A DNA stretch of 64,000 nucleotides from Accumulibacter sp032229525 (lineage in GTDB: Bacteria; Pseudomonadota; Gammaproteobacteria; Burkholderiales; Rhodocyclaceae): the NCBI RefSeq assembly GCF_032229525.1, contig NZ_JAVTWB010000012.1, positions 46,020 to 110,019 of the forward strand, read 5' to 3'. The notes beneath the pieces are model-generated. The model saw nothing but the letters and a program-made list of their open reading frames with translations, did not search any database and was not told the DNA's origin. Position numbers and translations under genes: made by a program. Numbering within the stretch: position 1 is the first letter of the stretch; every line of letters starts with the position of its first letter. Below are positions 52,075-61,761 of this stretch, piece by piece.

Positions 52075-54060
52075 TTACAACACTGACTTCACGGTCGTGA
52101 CCACATTGGTCACCGTGAAACCGAAAAAATCGAACAACCGGCCTGCGGGTGCCGACTCTCCAAAACGATCAATACCGATTACGGCGCCTTCGAGGCCGAC
52201 GTATTTTCGCCAAAAGCCGCTGACACCGGCTTCGACGGCCACGCGTGGTATGCCGCGTGGCAAAACTGTGGCCTGGTAGGCCGCGTCCTGACGGTCGAAA
52301 ACTTCGGCACAAGGCATCGACACAACGCGCACCGCGATTCCCTCATCAGCCAGCGCCCGGCAGGCATCAAGGACCAGTGTGACCTCCGAGCCGGTAGCGA
52401 TCAGCACCGCCCGTGGTGCCGGACAATCGGCCAGGACATAGGCGCCGCGCCGCATACTTTCGGGCGCCACGCCGGTGGTAACCGTCGGTAGATTCTGACG
52501 GGAAAGCGCCAGGATCGTCGGGCCGTCACTGCGTTCGATGGCCGCGACCCAAGCTGCACCCGTTTCGCTGGCATCCGCCGGACGCCAGACGTCGACATTG
52601 GGAATCAGGCGCAGGGAAGCGACGTGCTCGACCGGCTGATGCGTCGGACCATCTTCGCCCAGGCCGATGGAATCGTGCGTATAGACCATGATCTGGCGCA
52701 GCTTCATCAGCGCCGCCATGCGGATCGCGTTACGCGCATAGTCCGAGAAGACCAGGAACGTCGCCGTGTACGGAATCAGGCCTCCGTGCAAGGCCAAACC
52801 GTTGGCGATCGCGGTCATGCCGAACTCGCGCACCCCGTAATAGAGGTAATTGCCGCCTTGGCTCCTGCTGATGCCCTGTGAACCTTTCCACAGGGTCAGG
52901 TTGGAGCCGGCCAGATCGGCCGAGCCGCCGATCAGTTCGGGCAGGCGCGGCGCGAAAGCGCTGATGGCGTTCTGCGAGGCCTTACGCGTGGCGATGTTTT
53001 CGCCTTTGGCCGCGATTTCGCCCAGTGTTTGCGTGGCTCCGGCGCTCCAGTCGGCCGGCAGCTCGCCGCTCATGCGGCGGGAGAATTCAGCCGCCAACTC
53101 CGGGAAAGCCGCTTGATAGGTGGCGAAGCGCGCCTTCCAGTTGTTTTCGAAGACGTTGCCGCGCATGCGGCCGTCCCAACTCGAATAGACGGCGTCGGGA
53201 ATTTCGAAGGGCGGGTGCGGCCAGCCGATATTGGCGCGGGTTGCGGCGACTTCCGCGCTGCCCAACGGCGCACCATGCACGTCGTGGCTACCAACCTTGT
53301 TCGGCGAACCCTCGCCGATGCGCGTCTTGCAGCAGATCAGCGTCGGGCGGGCGGTGTCGGCGCGCGCCGCGAGCAAGGCCTGATCAACGGCGTGGCTGTC
53401 GTGCCCATCGACGGCCGCGATAACCTGCCAGCCATAGGCAGCAAAACGTTGCGGCGTGTCGTCGGTGAACCAGCCTTCGACATGACCATCGATCGAGATG
53501 CCGTTGTCGTCATAGAGGGCGATCAATCTGCCCAGCCCGAGTGTTCCGGCCAGCGAACAGGCCTCGTGCGAAACGCCCTCCATCAGACAGCCGTCGCCAA
53601 GGAAGACGTAGGTCGAGTGGTGGACGATGTCGTGACCCGGGCGGTTGAACTCGGCGGCCAGAACCTTCTCGGCAATCGCCATGCCGACGGCGTTGGCAAG
53701 ACCCTGGCCGAGCGGCCCGGTGGTCGTTTCAACGCCGGGCGTATGGCCGACTTCTGGGTGCCCGGGGGTTCTCGACTGAAACTGGCGGAAGTTCTTCAGA
53801 TCGTCAATCGATACGTCGTAGCCCGTGAGATGCAGCAGGGCGTACAGCAGCATCGACCCGTGGCCGTTCGACAGAACGAAACGATCGCGGTCAGGCCAGC
53901 GAGGATTGCCCGGGTTATGTCGCAGATGACGACGCCACAGCACTTCGGCGATTTCGGCCATCCCCATGGGCATACCAGGGTGCCCGGAGTTGGCTTGTTG
54001 AACCGCGTCCATGGCAAGGGCGCGGATGACGTTGGTCAGGGCGGTAGAAGCAATGGGCAC
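52075..54060 (-). CDS. tkt: transketolase
   Basis: A 661-residue thiamine-diphosphate enzyme exchanging two-carbon units in the pentose phosphate and Calvin cycles. N-terminal AMDAVQQANSGHPGMPMGMA is the family opening; GDGCLMEGVSHEACSLAG starts the ThDP/Mg site, and HDSIGLGEDGPTHQPVEH is the transketolase signature. It starts at GTG 54060 with a weak ribosome-binding site. It heads tkt-gap and is divergent from the RuBisCO operon, which fits a Calvin-cycle role (cbbT), although it may be the only transketolase of the cell. Confidence 0.96.
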   Translation of the reverse strand: MPIASTALTNVIRALAMDAVQQANSGHPGMPMGMAEIAEVLWRRHLRHNPGNPRWPDRDRFVLSNGHGSMLLYALLHLTGYDVSIDDLKNFRQFQSRTPGHPEVGHTPGVETTTGPLGQGLANAVGMAIAEKVLAAEFNRPGHDIVHHSTYVFLGDGCLMEGVSHEACSLAGTLGLGRLIALYDDNGISIDGHVEGWFTDDTPQRFAAYGWQVIAAVDGHDSHAVDQALLAARADTARPTLICCKTRIGEGSPNKVGSHDVHGAPLGSAEVAATRANIGWPHPPFEIPDAVYSSWDGRMRGNVFENNWKARFATYQAAFPELAAEFSRRMSGELPADWSAGATQTLGEIAAKGENIATRKASQNAISAFAPRLPELIGGSADLAGSNLTLWKGSQGISRSQGGNYLYYGVREFGMTAIANGLALHGGLIPYTATFLVFSDYARNAIRMAALMKLRQIMVYTHDSIGLGEDGPTHQPVEHVASLRLIPNVDVWRPADASETGAAWVAAIERSDGPTILALSRQNLPTVTTGVAPESMRRGAYVLADCPAPRAVLIATGSEVTLVLDACRALADEGIAVRVVSMPCAEVFDRQDAAYQATVLPRGIPRVAVEAGVSGFWRKYVGLEGAVIGIDRFGESAPAGRLFDFFGFTVTNVVTTVKSVL

Positions 54061-54298
54061 GATGATTGGCCAATCCGAAGCAGGTTGTTTGGTGGCATGG
54101 GCAAATTATCCGCCAAAACAGCGGGCATTGCCACCTTCCCCCGTCAGGCGGTAGAAGTGGGCGTCAACGTCGTTGTTGTCGGCCGGGGATACGCTCTTGG
54201 GGAACAATACAATAATAAACACTTACCAACATACAAAAGAAGTTTAACTTTTAATTATCTATTGTGACACCTACACTGGGTGCACTTGGACTTGCAGC
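54061..54298. promoter_or_regulatory. divergent control region between tkt-gap and the cbb operon
   Basis: About 240 bases; the part from about 54205 to 54265 is strikingly AT-rich for this genome. It contains TAA-N7-TTA, the TNA-N7-TNA half pattern described for CbbR sites, near 54244-54256. A TACACT box lies about 20 bases before the first cbb gene, without a good -35 box. No cbbR gene is in the window. The CbbR suggestion is weak, since AT-rich DNA yields such matches easily. Confidence 0.35.
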
Positions 54299-55141
54299 GT
54301 GAACAGGATGACCTCTGAGCAGCCAAACGAACACAGCGCGAGGGCGACCACTGCTTGCGAAGCTGCTCTGCAGGCAGTGATCTTCGATGTTGACGGAACG
54401 CTGGCCGATACCGAGCGTGACGGCCACCGCGTCGCCTTCAACCGGGCCTTTGCGCAGTCAGGTCTGGACTGGAACTGGTCGGTCGCCACTTATGGCGAAC
54501 TGCTGGCAGTCACCGGCGGCAAGGAGCGGATTCGTCACTTTGCGACGAGACATGCGCCGCAGTTGCTGAACCAAACCGGGAGCGCCACCTGGCTGGCGGA
54601 CCTGCACAACTTGAAGAGCACGATCTACGCCAACCTGGTGCTCGACGGAACGATCGGCCTGCGGCCCGGGGTGGCGCGCTTGATTCGTGAGTTGCGTGGC
54701 GCTGGCCTGCGCCTGGCGGTCGCCACGACGACGACGCGTTCGAGCCTGGACAGCCTGCTGCTGGCCAGCTTTGGTGACGAAGCCGGGTCGCTTTTCGAAG
54801 TCATCGGTGCGGGCGATGTGGTGGCCGACAAGAAGCCGGCTCCGGACATCTACCATTGGGTGCTGCGGCAGATGAAACTGGCTCCGGGAGAGTGCCTGGC
54901 GGTCGAGGATTCGCTACCCGGCATTCGCGCTGCGCGGGCGGCCGGCCTGCCGACGCTGATCACCGTCAACGCCTACACCGCCGACGAAGACTTCGCCGGA
55001 GCCCTGAGTATCATTTCCGATCTCGGTGAGCCGGGCGCGCCGGCACGGAGGCTGGGTGGGCAGCCGCTGGCGGGCGAGTACGTCGATCTGGCGCAGCTTC
55101 GCCGCTGGCACCGGCAAGCAGTTGCCGATAGCGATCCCTAG
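54299..55141 (+). CDS. cbbY: HAD-family sugar phosphatase, CbbY type
   Basis: A 280-residue HAD hydrolase. FDVDGTLADTE is motif I with nucleophile Asp, VATTTTRSSLDSLL motif II, and ADKKPAPDIY with VEDSLPGIRAARAAGL motifs III and IV. The cap lies between motifs I and II. CbbY removes xylulose-1,5-bisphosphate, an inhibitory misfire product of RuBisCO; the position directly upstream of cbbM supports this over phosphoglycolate phosphatase. The start may be GTG 54299 or ATG 54308. Confidence 0.85.
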   Translation: MNRMTSEQPNEHSARATTACEAALQAVIFDVDGTLADTERDGHRVAFNRAFAQSGLDWNWSVATYGELLAVTGGKERIRHFATRHAPQLLNQTGSATWLADLHNLKSTIYANLVLDGTIGLRPGVARLIRELRGAGLRLAVATTTTRSSLDSLLLASFGDEAGSLFEVIGAGDVVADKKPAPDIYHWVLRQMKLAPGECLAVEDSLPGIRAARAAGLPTLITVNAYTADEDFAGALSIISDLGEPGAPARRLGGQPLAGEYVDLAQLRRWHRQAVADSDP

Positions 55142-55207
55142 CGGGCCACGCATCCTTTCGGATCACCAACGAATATTTTCTTCACCATCATCGACACGGA
55201 GACAAAC

Positions 55208-56587
55208 ATGGACCAATCGAATCGCTACGCCGACCTCAGCCTCAAGGAAGACGAACTGATCAGCGCTGGCAAGCACATCCTGGTGGCTTACAAGATGAAG
55301 CCCAAGGCGGGTTACGACTATCTTCAGGCAGCTGCACACTTCGCTGCCGAATCGTCCACCGGCACCAACGTCGAGGTGTGCACCACGGACGACTTCACCC
55401 GCGGCGTCGATGCCCTGGTCTATCTGATCGACGAGGCGAGCGAAGAGATGCGCATCGCCTATCCGATCGACCTCTTCGATCGCAATGTCACCGACGGGCG
55501 GATGATGATCGTTTCCTTCCTGACCCTGGTGATCGGCAACAACCAGGGCATGGGCGACATCGAACACGCCAAGATCTATGATTTCTACATGCCCGAACGT
55601 GCGCTTCAGCTGTTCGACGGCCCGGCCAAGGACATCTCGGACATGTGGCGGGTTCTCGGTCGCCCGGTCAAGGATGGCGGCTACATCGCCGGCACCATCA
55701 TCAAGCCCAAGCTCGGTCTGCGTCCCGAACCGTTCGCCAAGGCCGCTTACCAGTTCTGGCTCGGCGGCGACTTCATCAAGAACGACGAACCACAAGGCAA
55801 TCAGGTGTTCGCGCCGATGAAAAAGGTGATGCCGCTGGTGGTTGACGCAATGAAGCGGGCGCAGGACGAAACCGGCCAGGCGAAACTGTTCTCGGCCAAT
55901 ATCACCGCCGACGATCACTACGAAATGTGCGCGCGCGCCGACTACATCCTGGAGACCTTCGGGCCGGATGCCGACAAGATCGCTTTCCTGGTCGACGGTT
56001 ACGTCGGCGGCCCGGGCATGGTCACCACCGCCCGCCGGCAGTACCCCAACCAGTACCTGCACTATCACCGTGCCGGCCACGGCGCGGTCACCTCGCCGAG
56101 TTCGAAACGCGGTTACGACGCCTACGTGCTGGCCAAGATGTCGCGTTTGCAGGGTGCCTCGGGGATTCACGTCGGCACCATGGGCTACGGCAAGATGGAA
56201 GGTACCGCCGACGACAGAGCCATTGCCTACATCATCGAACGCGACGAGTATCAGGGGCCGGCATACTTCCAGAAGTGGTACGGCATGAAGCCAACCACGC
56301 CGATCATTTCCGGCGGCATGAACGCGCTGCGCCTGCCGGGTTTCTTTGCCAACCTCGGCCACGGCAACGTCATCAACACCTCGGGCGGCGGCTCGTACGG
56401 CCACATCGACAGCCCCGCCGCCGGCGCGATTTCGCTGCGTCAGGCCTATGAGTGCTGGCAAGCGGGCGCCGACCCGATCGAGTGGGCAAGGGAGCACCAG
56501 GAGTTCGCGCGCGCCTTCGAGTCCTTCCCGGGCGATGCCGACCTACTCTATCCGGGCTGGCGCGATAAACTCGGCGTCCATCGCTAG
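55208..56587 (+). CDS. cbbM: ribulose-bisphosphate carboxylase, form II
   Basis: A 459-residue form II RuBisCO, which needs no small subunit. GTIIKPKLGLRPEPFA carries catalytic Lys166 and GGDFIKNDEPQGNQ the carbamylated Lys191 with metal ligands Asp193 and Glu194, the same numbering as in Rhodospirillum rubrum. HYHRAGHGAVTSP and MGYGKMEG (loop 6 Lys) are also present. It fixes CO2 onto ribulose-1,5-bisphosphate. It is followed by its activase genes cbbQ and cbbO. Form II enzymes favour high-CO2, low-O2 conditions. Confidence 0.98.
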   Translation: MDQSNRYADLSLKEDELISAGKHILVAYKMKPKAGYDYLQAAAHFAAESSTGTNVEVCTTDDFTRGVDALVYLIDEASEEMRIAYPIDLFDRNVTDGRMMIVSFLTLVIGNNQGMGDIEHAKIYDFYMPERALQLFDGPAKDISDMWRVLGRPVKDGGYIAGTIIKPKLGLRPEPFAKAAYQFWLGGDFIKNDEPQGNQVFAPMKKVMPLVVDAMKRAQDETGQAKLFSANITADDHYEMCARADYILETFGPDADKIAFLVDGYVGGPGMVTTARRQYPNQYLHYHRAGHGAVTSPSSKRGYDAYVLAKMSRLQGASGIHVGTMGYGKMEGTADDRAIAYIIERDEYQGPAYFQKWYGMKPTTPIISGGMNALRLPGFFANLGHGNVINTSGGGSYGHIDSPAAGAISLRQAYECWQAGADPIEWAREHQEFARAFESFPGDADLLYPGWRDKLGVHR

Positions 56588-56677
56588 CAGGCGGGGCGGA
56601 CGGAAGCGGGCGCCGGTGACCCTTGCCGGCGCATGATTCCGACCGCCAATCGACGTAGCGCAGAACAGGGACAGCCA

Positions 56678-57481
56678 ATGAGCGACAAAGAGCAGTTCAA
56701 GGTTCTCGAAGAGCCTTTCTATCAAGCACAGCGCAACGAAGTGGCGCTTTACGAAGCCGCTTACGCGGCGCGCCTGCCGGTGATGGTCAAGGGGCCGACT
56801 GGCTGCGGCAAGTCGCGCTTCATCGAGTACATGGCGTGGAAGCTCAACCGGCCGCTGATCACCGTTGCCTGCAACGAAGACATGACCGCGTCCGATCTGG
56901 TCGGGCGCTACCTGCTCGAAGCCAACGGCACGCGCTGGCTCGATGGCCCGCTGACCACGGCGGCGCGCATCGGGGCGATCTGCTATCTCGACGAGGTCGT
57001 CGAGGCGCGCCAGGACACGACGGTGGTCATCCACCCCCTGACTGACCACCGTCGCACGCTGCCACTCGACAAGAAAGGTGAACTGATTCGCGCCCACGCC
57101 GATTTTCAACTGGTGATTTCGTACAACCCCGGCTACCAGAGCCTGATGAAAGACCTCAAGCAGTCCACCAAGCAACGCTTTACCGCTTTCGAGTTCGACT
57201 ATCCCGACGCGGCGCTGGAAATTCTCATCCTGGTCAGCGAAAGCGGCATCGACGAAGCCACCGCCGCGCAATTGGTAAGCATCGGCGCCGCTGCCCGGCG
57301 TCTCAAGGGGCACGGCCTCGACGAGGGCATCTCGACCCGTCTGCTGGTCTATGCAGCGACGCTGATCAAGGGCGGGGTCTCGCCCGGGGATGCCTGCCGC
57401 ATGGCCCTGGTGCGGCCGATCACCGACGACCGCGATATTCGCGACACGCTGGATCACGCGATCGACGCGATCTTTGCCTGA
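56678..57481 (+). CDS. cbbQ: RuBisCO activase AAA+ subunit CbbQ
   Basis: A 267-residue MoxR-type AAA+ ATPase. Walker A is GPTGCGKS (residues 39-46), Walker B ICYLDEVVEA, and VISYNPGYQSLMKDLKQST covers sensor 1. CbbQ hexamers work with CbbO to strip inhibitory sugar phosphates from RuBisCO. Start ATG 56678 has AGGGA upstream; the longer frame to 56633 is not needed. It lies 90 bases after cbbM and 28 before cbbO. Confidence 0.95.
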   Translation: MSDKEQFKVLEEPFYQAQRNEVALYEAAYAARLPVMVKGPTGCGKSRFIEYMAWKLNRPLITVACNEDMTASDLVGRYLLEANGTRWLDGPLTTAARIGAICYLDEVVEARQDTTVVIHPLTDHRRTLPLDKKGELIRAHADFQLVISYNPGYQSLMKDLKQSTKQRFTAFEFDYPDAALEILILVSESGIDEATAAQLVSIGAAARRLKGHGLDEGISTRLLVYAATLIKGGVSPGDACRMALVRPITDDRDIRDTLDHAIDAIFA

Positions 57482-57509
57482 GCGCGACCGACCCGCACAG
57501 ATCCCGCTG

Positions 57510-59795
57510 ATGTCTGATACCGACACAAGCGCTGCCCCAGCCTGGGAAGATCGCCTGCGCGGCTACCGCGAGCAGCTCGCCTGTGGCTTCCCACAGGTCG
57601 GCGAGGTCTTCGAAGACTGCATGCGCGACGCGCTGAGCGTGCTTTCGGCCGCTGGCGTCGCCGCCTACCTCGACAGCGGGCGCTTCCTCAGCGGCATGGG
57701 GCGCGGCGTCGAACCGGTACTGGCCTTCCTCGAGGAGTGGCCGTCAATCGCCCGAATCGTCGGCGAAGACGCCCTGCCGGCCATCGCCGCGACCATGCAC
57801 GCACTCTGGAAATCGCCAAATGCCAAGGCCATCACGCCCTTCCTGCAGACGCTGGCGGCGGTCGCCCGTCGCCTGCCTTCGCGCCAGCAGATGCAGCGCT
57901 ATCTGGACCTGACGCTTGATCTCGCCGAGCGCACCACGGGTTCTATCCACGGCATTCACCAGACCTTCGCCAGCCCCGGCCTGCCCGAATTCCTCGGCAA
58001 GGCACCGACCTTGCTCGACAATCTGGCGATTTCCGGGCTGCGCAACTGGGTCGACTACGGCATCCGCAACTACCCCAATCATCCCGAGCGGCAAGCTGAC
58101 TACTTCAGTCTCAAGTCGGCCGACAGCCGCGCCGTGTTCCAGCGCGAGCGCCACGGCACGCTGCTGGTTGACCACGAACGCCTGCTCGACCTTTACCTGC
58201 GCGGGCTCTGGGGCGACAGCGCGCAACTGATTCCTTACCCGACCGATGTCGACCAGCAGCAGAAAGCAGTGCCCTATTTCGATGCGTCCGGGATTCGCCT
58301 GCCCGACGTGGTCGACGACGAGCTGGGCATTCCCGGCATCGACCGCTACCGTGCGACGCTGGCACACATCGCCGGCCATCGCCGCTGGAGCACAGCGATG
58401 TTTGCCGACAACTGCAGTCCGATGCAGCGCATGGCGATCGAAACCTTCGAAGACAGCCGTGTCGAGGCGCTGGCGATGCGTACTTACCCCGGCCTGCGCC
58501 GTATCTTTCTGGCCCTGCACCCGGCGCCGCGCGAAGCTGCCTGCGATCCGCAAACCACGTCCTGTCTGCGCCATCGCCTGACGCTCCTTTCGCGCGCGCT
58601 GCTCGACCCCGAACACGGCTACCAGGACGCAGAGCTGCTGAAATTCGTCCGCCACTTTCACGAGAGGATGGCGCGTGGCGATTCGAGCAGCGAAGAAATT
58701 GCCGATCTGGCACTCGCCTATATCGCCCGCACGCGCCGTCAGAGCGACCAGTTGCCGAGTGTGCATTTCGCCGACACCGAGGTCAGCTATCGCGACGACA
58801 ACCGCCACCTGTGGCGATTCCACGAACTCAGCGACGACGAGGAGATGTTCGACGAGCACCGTCCGCGGGCCGCCGCGACCGACGTCGACCGCCTGCCGCC
58901 GCGCCACTACCCGGAGTGGGATTATCAGAGCCAGAGCTATCGGCCGGACTGGGTCAGCCTCTACGAATCGCTGCATCCGGCGGGCGACGCCGGCGCTATC
59001 GACCGTCTGCTCGAGAAGCACGCCGCGCTGGCGCGCCGCCTCAAGCGCCTGCTGGACATCCTCAAGCCACAGGACAAAGTACGTATCCGTTACCAGGAAG
59101 ATGGCAGCGAACTCGACCTCGACGTCGCGCTACGCTCGCTGATCGACTTCAAGGGTGGCGCCAACCCCGATCCGCGGATCAACATGAGCCACCGCACCGA
59201 CGGCCGCAACCTGGCGGTCTTCGTGCTTCTCGATCTCTCGCAGTCGCTGGCCGACAAGGTGAAGATCGACGGCGGCGATGAGCAGAGCATTCTCGAACTG
59301 AGTCAGGAAGCAGTATCGCTGCTCGCCTGGTCGATCGAGCAACTCGGCGACCCCTTTGCCATCGCCGGCTTCCACTCTGACACCCGTCATGACGTTCGCT
59401 ACCTACACCTCAAGGGTTACAGCGAGCGCTGGGGTGACACGGTCAAGGGTCGCCTGGCAGCGATGCAGGCCGGCTATTCGACGCGGATGGGCGCCGCCAT
59501 GCGCCATGCCGCGCACTACCTGGGCGCACAGCAAGCCGACAAGAAGCTGCTGCTGGTGCTTACCGATGGCCAGCCCGCGGACGTCGACGTCCACGACGAC
59601 CGCCTGTTGATCGAAGACGCCCGCAAGTCGGTCGAGGAACTCGACCGACAAGGCATCTTCACCTACTGCATCAGCCTCGACCGCAAGGCCGACGACTACG
59701 TCAGCGACATCTTCGGCCGCCGCTATTCGGTGATCGACAACATCGAACGGCTGCCTGAACGGCTGCCCGAGTTGTTCATGGCGCTGACCCGGTAG
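57510..59795 (+). CDS. cbbO: RuBisCO activase adaptor CbbO (VWA domain)
   Basis: A 761-residue protein. The C-terminal von Willebrand A domain has an intact MIDAS (FVLLDLSQSLADK, DxSxS) and LLLVLTDGQPADVD. The N-terminal about 550 residues are the CbbO/NorD-like region that docks on CbbQ and RuBisCO. It recruits the CbbQ hexamer to inhibited RuBisCO. The start ATG 57510 is taken because an upstream in-frame ATG at 57390 lies deep inside cbbQ. It is the last gene of the cbbY-cbbM-cbbQ-cbbO operon. Confidence 0.94.
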   Translation: MSDTDTSAAPAWEDRLRGYREQLACGFPQVGEVFEDCMRDALSVLSAAGVAAYLDSGRFLSGMGRGVEPVLAFLEEWPSIARIVGEDALPAIAATMHALWKSPNAKAITPFLQTLAAVARRLPSRQQMQRYLDLTLDLAERTTGSIHGIHQTFASPGLPEFLGKAPTLLDNLAISGLRNWVDYGIRNYPNHPERQADYFSLKSADSRAVFQRERHGTLLVDHERLLDLYLRGLWGDSAQLIPYPTDVDQQQKAVPYFDASGIRLPDVVDDELGIPGIDRYRATLAHIAGHRRWSTAMFADNCSPMQRMAIETFEDSRVEALAMRTYPGLRRIFLALHPAPREAACDPQTTSCLRHRLTLLSRALLDPEHGYQDAELLKFVRHFHERMARGDSSSEEIADLALAYIARTRRQSDQLPSVHFADTEVSYRDDNRHLWRFHELSDDEEMFDEHRPRAAATDVDRLPPRHYPEWDYQSQSYRPDWVSLYESLHPAGDAGAIDRLLEKHAALARRLKRLLDILKPQDKVRIRYQEDGSELDLDVALRSLIDFKGGANPDPRINMSHRTDGRNLAVFVLLDLSQSLADKVKIDGGDEQSILELSQEAVSLLAWSIEQLGDPFAIAGFHSDTRHDVRYLHLKGYSERWGDTVKGRLAAMQAGYSTRMGAAMRHAAHYLGAQQADKKLLLVLTDGQPADVDVHDDRLLIEDARKSVEELDRQGIFTYCISLDRKADDYVSDIFGRRYSVIDNIERLPERLPELFMALTR

Positions 59796-59847
59796 CGTCG
59801 GACGTTGCTGCCGACGTCGACATGGCGAACATCGGGCAGAACAGCAC

Positions 59848-60291
59848 TCAAGACGATGGCCGGCGTGCGTCCGCGTAAATATCGGGGTAGTAGCGTTCCA
59901 TCAGCGACTGCGGCCGCAAGGGCGCGGTGAAGCCGAACTTTGCGTAGAGGCCGTGAGCGTCGCCGGTCGCCAGCGTGAAGCGACGAAGGCCCTGCAACTG
60001 AGAGTGCGTCAGGACAGCCTGCAGGATCGACTTGCTGAACCCCTGACCGCGATATTCGGCGAGAACAAACATGTCCACCAGATTGGCAAAGGTGGCGTAG
60101 TCGGAAATGACGCGCGCGAACGCGACCTGCGATGAGCCGAGGAAGCCGCCGAAGCACAGTGAATGGTCGATCGAGCGCTGAACGGTGGCCAAGGGAATTC
60201 CGAGTGCCCAGGTCGATTCATTGGCCAGAAAGGCGTGGATCAGAGGAACATCAAGTTCCTCCCGGAGGGTGCTGATCCGGAAGTCCGGCAT
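59848..60291 (-). CDS. GNAT family N-acetyltransferase
   Basis: A 147-residue acetyltransferase. LVDMFVLAEYRGQGFSKSIL holds the acetyl-CoA motif A (RGQGFS) and LYAKFGFTAPL motif B. The substrate is unknown. The N-terminal FLANESTWALGIPL and C-terminal MERYYPDIY resemble a common proteobacterial GNAT subfamily. It ends 52 bases from the convergent cbbO stop and follows the GDT1-type gene by 5 bases, so those two are one operon. Confidence 0.88.
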   Translation of the reverse strand: MPDFRISTLREELDVPLIHAFLANESTWALGIPLATVQRSIDHSLCFGGFLGSSQVAFARVISDYATFANLVDMFVLAEYRGQGFSKSILQAVLTHSQLQGLRRFTLATGDAHGLYAKFGFTAPLRPQSLMERYYPDIYADARRPSS

Positions 60292-60296
60292 GCGTC

Positions 60297-60938
60297 CTAC
60301 GCCTTGCCGTAGGCGGCGTACGCCTGGTAGGCGGCAACCACCGCCAGCACCAGAAAAAACGCGCCGCTGATGCGGTGCAGCAGAGCCAGCGGGACCTTCT
60401 GCAGGAGGGTGCGACCCGCCAGGATTCCCAGCGCCGACGTCGCGGCCAGAGCAGCGGTTGCACCCAGCCAGACCGCGACCGGCACATGCGTGCTGCTCAG
60501 GGCGACCACGGCGAGTTGCGTCTTGTCGCCGAATTCGGCGACGGTCAGCAACAGGAAGGTGGTGAAGAAGATACCGCGGCCGCTTTTCTCCTCGACTTCT
60601 TCATCGTCTCCGTCGTCGCTGGCACGCAGCGCATGAACGCCGAAGATGGCAAACAGAACGGCGACGATCGCAGCCACCACATACTCGGGCAACCAGCTGG
60701 CGATGGCCACACCGAATACCACCGCCAGCGTGTTCAGCACGGCAAAGGCGGCCAGCGCGCCGAGCATTACCGGCATCGGCCGATGCCGGGAAGCCAGGGT
60801 CATGCAGACCAGTTGGCTCTTGTCGCCGATTTCGGCTGCCGCGATCAAGACAAAACTGGTCAGCGTGGTGGCGGACAACTCGACAACACTGCCAGCGCTG
60901 AGCAGCGACGCGACGGGCGGCAACGAACTCTGATCCAT
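60297..60938 (-). CDS. TMEM165/GDT1 family cation transporter
   Basis: A 213-residue membrane protein with six predicted helices. The family motif E-x-G-D-K-[ST] occurs twice: AAAEIGDKSQLVCM (near residue 34) and TVAEFGDKTQLAVV (near 136), separated by a charged loop (DDGDDEEVEEKSGRG). GDT1 proteins export Mn2+ or Ca2+; bacterial ones are often Mn2+ exporters. Start ATG 60938 has GGAG eight bases upstream; the longer frame to 61031 is not preferred. I looked for a yybP-ykoY manganese riboswitch upstream and did not see its core. Confidence 0.87.
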   Translation of the reverse strand: MDQSSLPPVASLLSAGSVVELSATTLTSFVLIAAAEIGDKSQLVCMTLASRHRPMPVMLGALAAFAVLNTLAVVFGVAIASWLPEYVVAAIVAVLFAIFGVHALRASDDGDDEEVEEKSGRGIFFTTFLLLTVAEFGDKTQLAVVALSSTHVPVAVWLGATAALAATSALGILAGRTLLQKVPLALLHRISGAFFLVLAVVAAYQAYAAYGKA

Positions 60939-61200
60939 CCTGGTCTCCGGAAACGATCCCGGTCGGTGCCAGCACCGCTGGCGAAAAGGCGGGTGGCGGG
61001 AGGCTCCGGGAGGCGCGCGAGTATACCGCAAGCCAGGTAGCCAGGGAGCACCCTTAGATCATGAAAGTGCAGGTGACTCGCCAGACGCCACGCAGCCCAT
61101 CGTTGGCGCTTCGCGGATCGACGCGTGGTGTCAGCCGGGTCAAGCTTGCCTTGCGGATTTCCACAGAATCTTGCCCGCCGCGCAGTGGCGCTTGCGCAAG

Positions 61201-61761
61201 CTACCGTCGGGTCGCGCGATGTGCGTAGAAGTTTACCGCTGCCGAGGTGATGAGCACGGTGCCGGCGCTGTTCACTACTGAAACCTGGAGTTGATGCTCG
61301 ACGCTGTCCCCCGCGGCCATCTGCCACTCCGACGGACTGATGTCGAACTGCGCCGTCGTGCGTGTGCTGGGCAACGGGTGGCCGTCGAGACTGACCACCA
61401 GGACATCGCCCTGAGCCGTCCGCAGCTCGGGATCAGCGGCCACCTGCAAGGAGAACTGGCCGGTATTCGTATGGATCGTGCCACCGTTCGCTGGCTGGCT
61501 GATGCGCAGCGACTGGTAGGGAGCGATGGCGGCCGCCGGCGCGGCCTGGAGCGCAGGCGCTGCGGACGCCGCAGGCGGCGGGCTGCCGGCGTTGATCGGC
61601 GGCAGCGTCAGCTCGGTGGCCCCTGGGCTCGGCAAGTCCCTGCCTCCGCTCGGCAAATCCGAGAAGACCGGGCCGTCCTTGCCCTGCGTTTCGTAGACCG
61701 GTTGTGCCGCAGCGATCGCCGCGACAAAAACCGTCAGGGAGAAACAATGAAGGGATTTCAT
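61201..61761 (-). CDS. secreted DUF4124 protein with C-terminal beta-domain
   Basis: A 186-residue protein. A signal peptide (about 1-20, ending IAAAQ) and a DUF4124 region (PVYETQGKDGPVFSDLPSGG) precede a Pro/Ala-rich linker and a C-terminal domain (about 80-186: SLRISQPANGGTIHTNTGQF, VLVVSLDGHPLPST, SAAVNFYAHRATRR) that looks like an immunoglobulin-type beta-sandwich. ATG 61761 has a very strong GGAGGACGGAG upstream; the longer frame to 62178 has no support. Probably periplasmic; function unknown. Confidence 0.8.
   Translation of the reverse strand: MKSLHCFSLTVFVAAIAAAQPVYETQGKDGPVFSDLPSGGRDLPSPGATELTLPPINAGSPPPAASAAPALQAAPAAAIAPYQSLRISQPANGGTIHTNTGQFSLQVAADPELRTAQGDVLVVSLDGHPLPSTRTTAQFDISPSEWQMAAGDSVEHQLQVSVVNSAGTVLITSAAVNFYAHRATRR

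Noticed and set aside
60939..61200. yybP-ykoY manganese riboswitch in front of the GDT1-type gene
   Set aside because: The conserved core sequences of that riboswitch are not visible on the minus strand here.
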